Shown here: piece by piece, positions 5,968 to 6,302 of the stretch
Layout: each line of letters begins with the position of its first letter
Position numbering within the stretch: position 1 is the first letter of the stretch
From: Puniceicoccales bacterium
GTDB lineage: Bacteria > Verrucomicrobiota > Verrucomicrobiia > Opitutales > LL51
Assembly: GCA_031266235.1 (NCBI GenBank)
Contig: JAISBJ010000018.1
Span: forward strand, 1 to 6,302
Reading direction: 5' to 3'
DNA: 6,302 nt
Made by a program: the position numbers and the translations under genes
The notes under the pieces: generated by a model
The model's database searches: none
Told to the model about the DNA's origin: nothing
The model's input: only the letters and a program-made list of their open reading frames with translations

Positions 5968-6240
5968 ATGTCAAAAGTAGCATACTTGGAAAAAGAAAAA
6001 ATTATAGGTGACTTCAAAATTCACGAAAATGATACGGGGTCCTGCGAAGTGCAAATCGCCCTCCTGACCGCTCGCATCGTCCATCTCACCCAGCATTTGA
6101 ACGTCCATCGGAAGGATTTTCATACGCGGCGGGGTCTGGTGGCGCTCGCTAACCGGCGGCGGAAATTGCTCAATTACTTGAAGCGCGTCGATTTTAAAAA
6201 ATACAACGAAATCCTGCAGCGCCTCGAATTGCGTCGCTAA
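5968..6240 (+). CDS. rpsO: 30S ribosomal protein S15
   Basis: S15 is a primary 16S rRNA-binding protein that binds the central-domain three-way junction early in small-subunit assembly. The 90-residue product matches the usual 88-90 residues. Family hallmarks are visible: NDTGSCEVQIALLTARI (17-33), HLTQHLNVHRKDFHTRRGL in the middle (35-53), RRKLLNYLKRVDFKKY, and the C-terminal RLELRR. ATG 5968 was chosen over an in-frame ATG at 5932 because it gives the family length and has AAGGA 7 bases upstream. The extra 12 codons from 5932 would run through the hairpin leader. A probable pnp start follows after 32 bases, the common rpsO-pnp order. The leader may mediate autoregulation. Confidence 0.97.
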   Translation: MSKVAYLEKEKIIGDFKIHENDTGSCEVQIALLTARIVHLTQHLNVHRKDFHTRRGLVALANRRRKLLNYLKRVDFKKYNEILQRLELRR

Positions 6241-6272
6241 AATTATACGAACGGAAAGTAAAATTATAGTCA

Positions 6273-6302
6273 ATGAAACAATTATTTAACGTTGAAGCGG
6301 GC
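6273..6302 (+). CDS. pnp: Probable start of polynucleotide phosphorylase, cut by window end
   Basis: ATG at 6273 opens ten codons, MKQLFNVEAG, running off the window. The identification rests mainly on position: pnp directly follows rpsO in many bacteria, and the short start is compatible with the PNPase N-terminus, which normally reaches a (Y/F)-x-(V/W)-E-type strand within the first ten residues. PNPase is a trimeric 3'-5' exoribonuclease of the RNA-degradation machinery. The SD is weak: GGAAAG ends 15 bases before the ATG. No terminator lies between rpsO and this start, so cotranscription is likely. Ten residues cannot prove the family. Confidence 0.5.
   Translation, partial: MKQLFNVEAG

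Noticed and set aside
5564..5983. 139-residue minus-strand open frame upstream of rpsO
   Set aside because: Its Phe/Tyr/Ile-rich product comes from AT-rich repeats and crosses the rpsO leader and start. No domain is visible, and the open frame is explained by few GC-containing stops in A-rich repeats.

Overview
This window is bacterial and consists mostly of housekeeping genes for translation and cell-wall synthesis. From left to right it holds: the 3' two-thirds of valS (+); a gene-free, repeat-bearing spacer; two tRNA genes on the minus strand (a CAU-anticodon tRNA, then tRNA-Leu(GAG)) with a perfect cloverleaf-shaped inverted-repeat element between them; a duplicated promoter/start region leading into proS (+); murG (-), converging on proS with overlapping stop codons; a roughly 600 bp AT-rich divergent spacer built of tandem repeats; then rpsO (+) and what looks like the first ten codons of pnp (+).

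The organism cannot be named from the sequence. The coding regions have middling GC and the spacers are very AT-rich. The ProRS is the short archaeal/eukaryote-like type with a C-terminal Tyr. That type occurs in scattered bacterial groups, including some Verrucomicrobia-like, Bacteroidota and mollicute lineages. murG stands outside the usual division/cell-wall cluster. A member of the PVC group is a low-confidence guess.

Functionally, ValRS, ProRS, the two tRNAs and S15 serve translation. PNPase usually sits next to S15 and shares its transcript. MurG completes lipid II for peptidoglycan.

The most unusual material is in the spacers. (1) An 88-nt element at 2316-2403 folds without a mismatch into a closing stem plus three hairpins. 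(2) Three spacers carry diverged direct repeats next to gene ends: the 3' end of valS (with its stop), the promoter and start of proS (giving a 13-codon mini-ORF), and the murG/rpsO divergent region (duplicating a TTGACA box). (3) The octamer CCTTGACA recurs four times on the minus strand in spacers, always upstream of a minus-strand gene. These suggest frequent local duplication and possibly a palindromic mobile element. No classical defence, phage, CRISPR or transposase genes are present.
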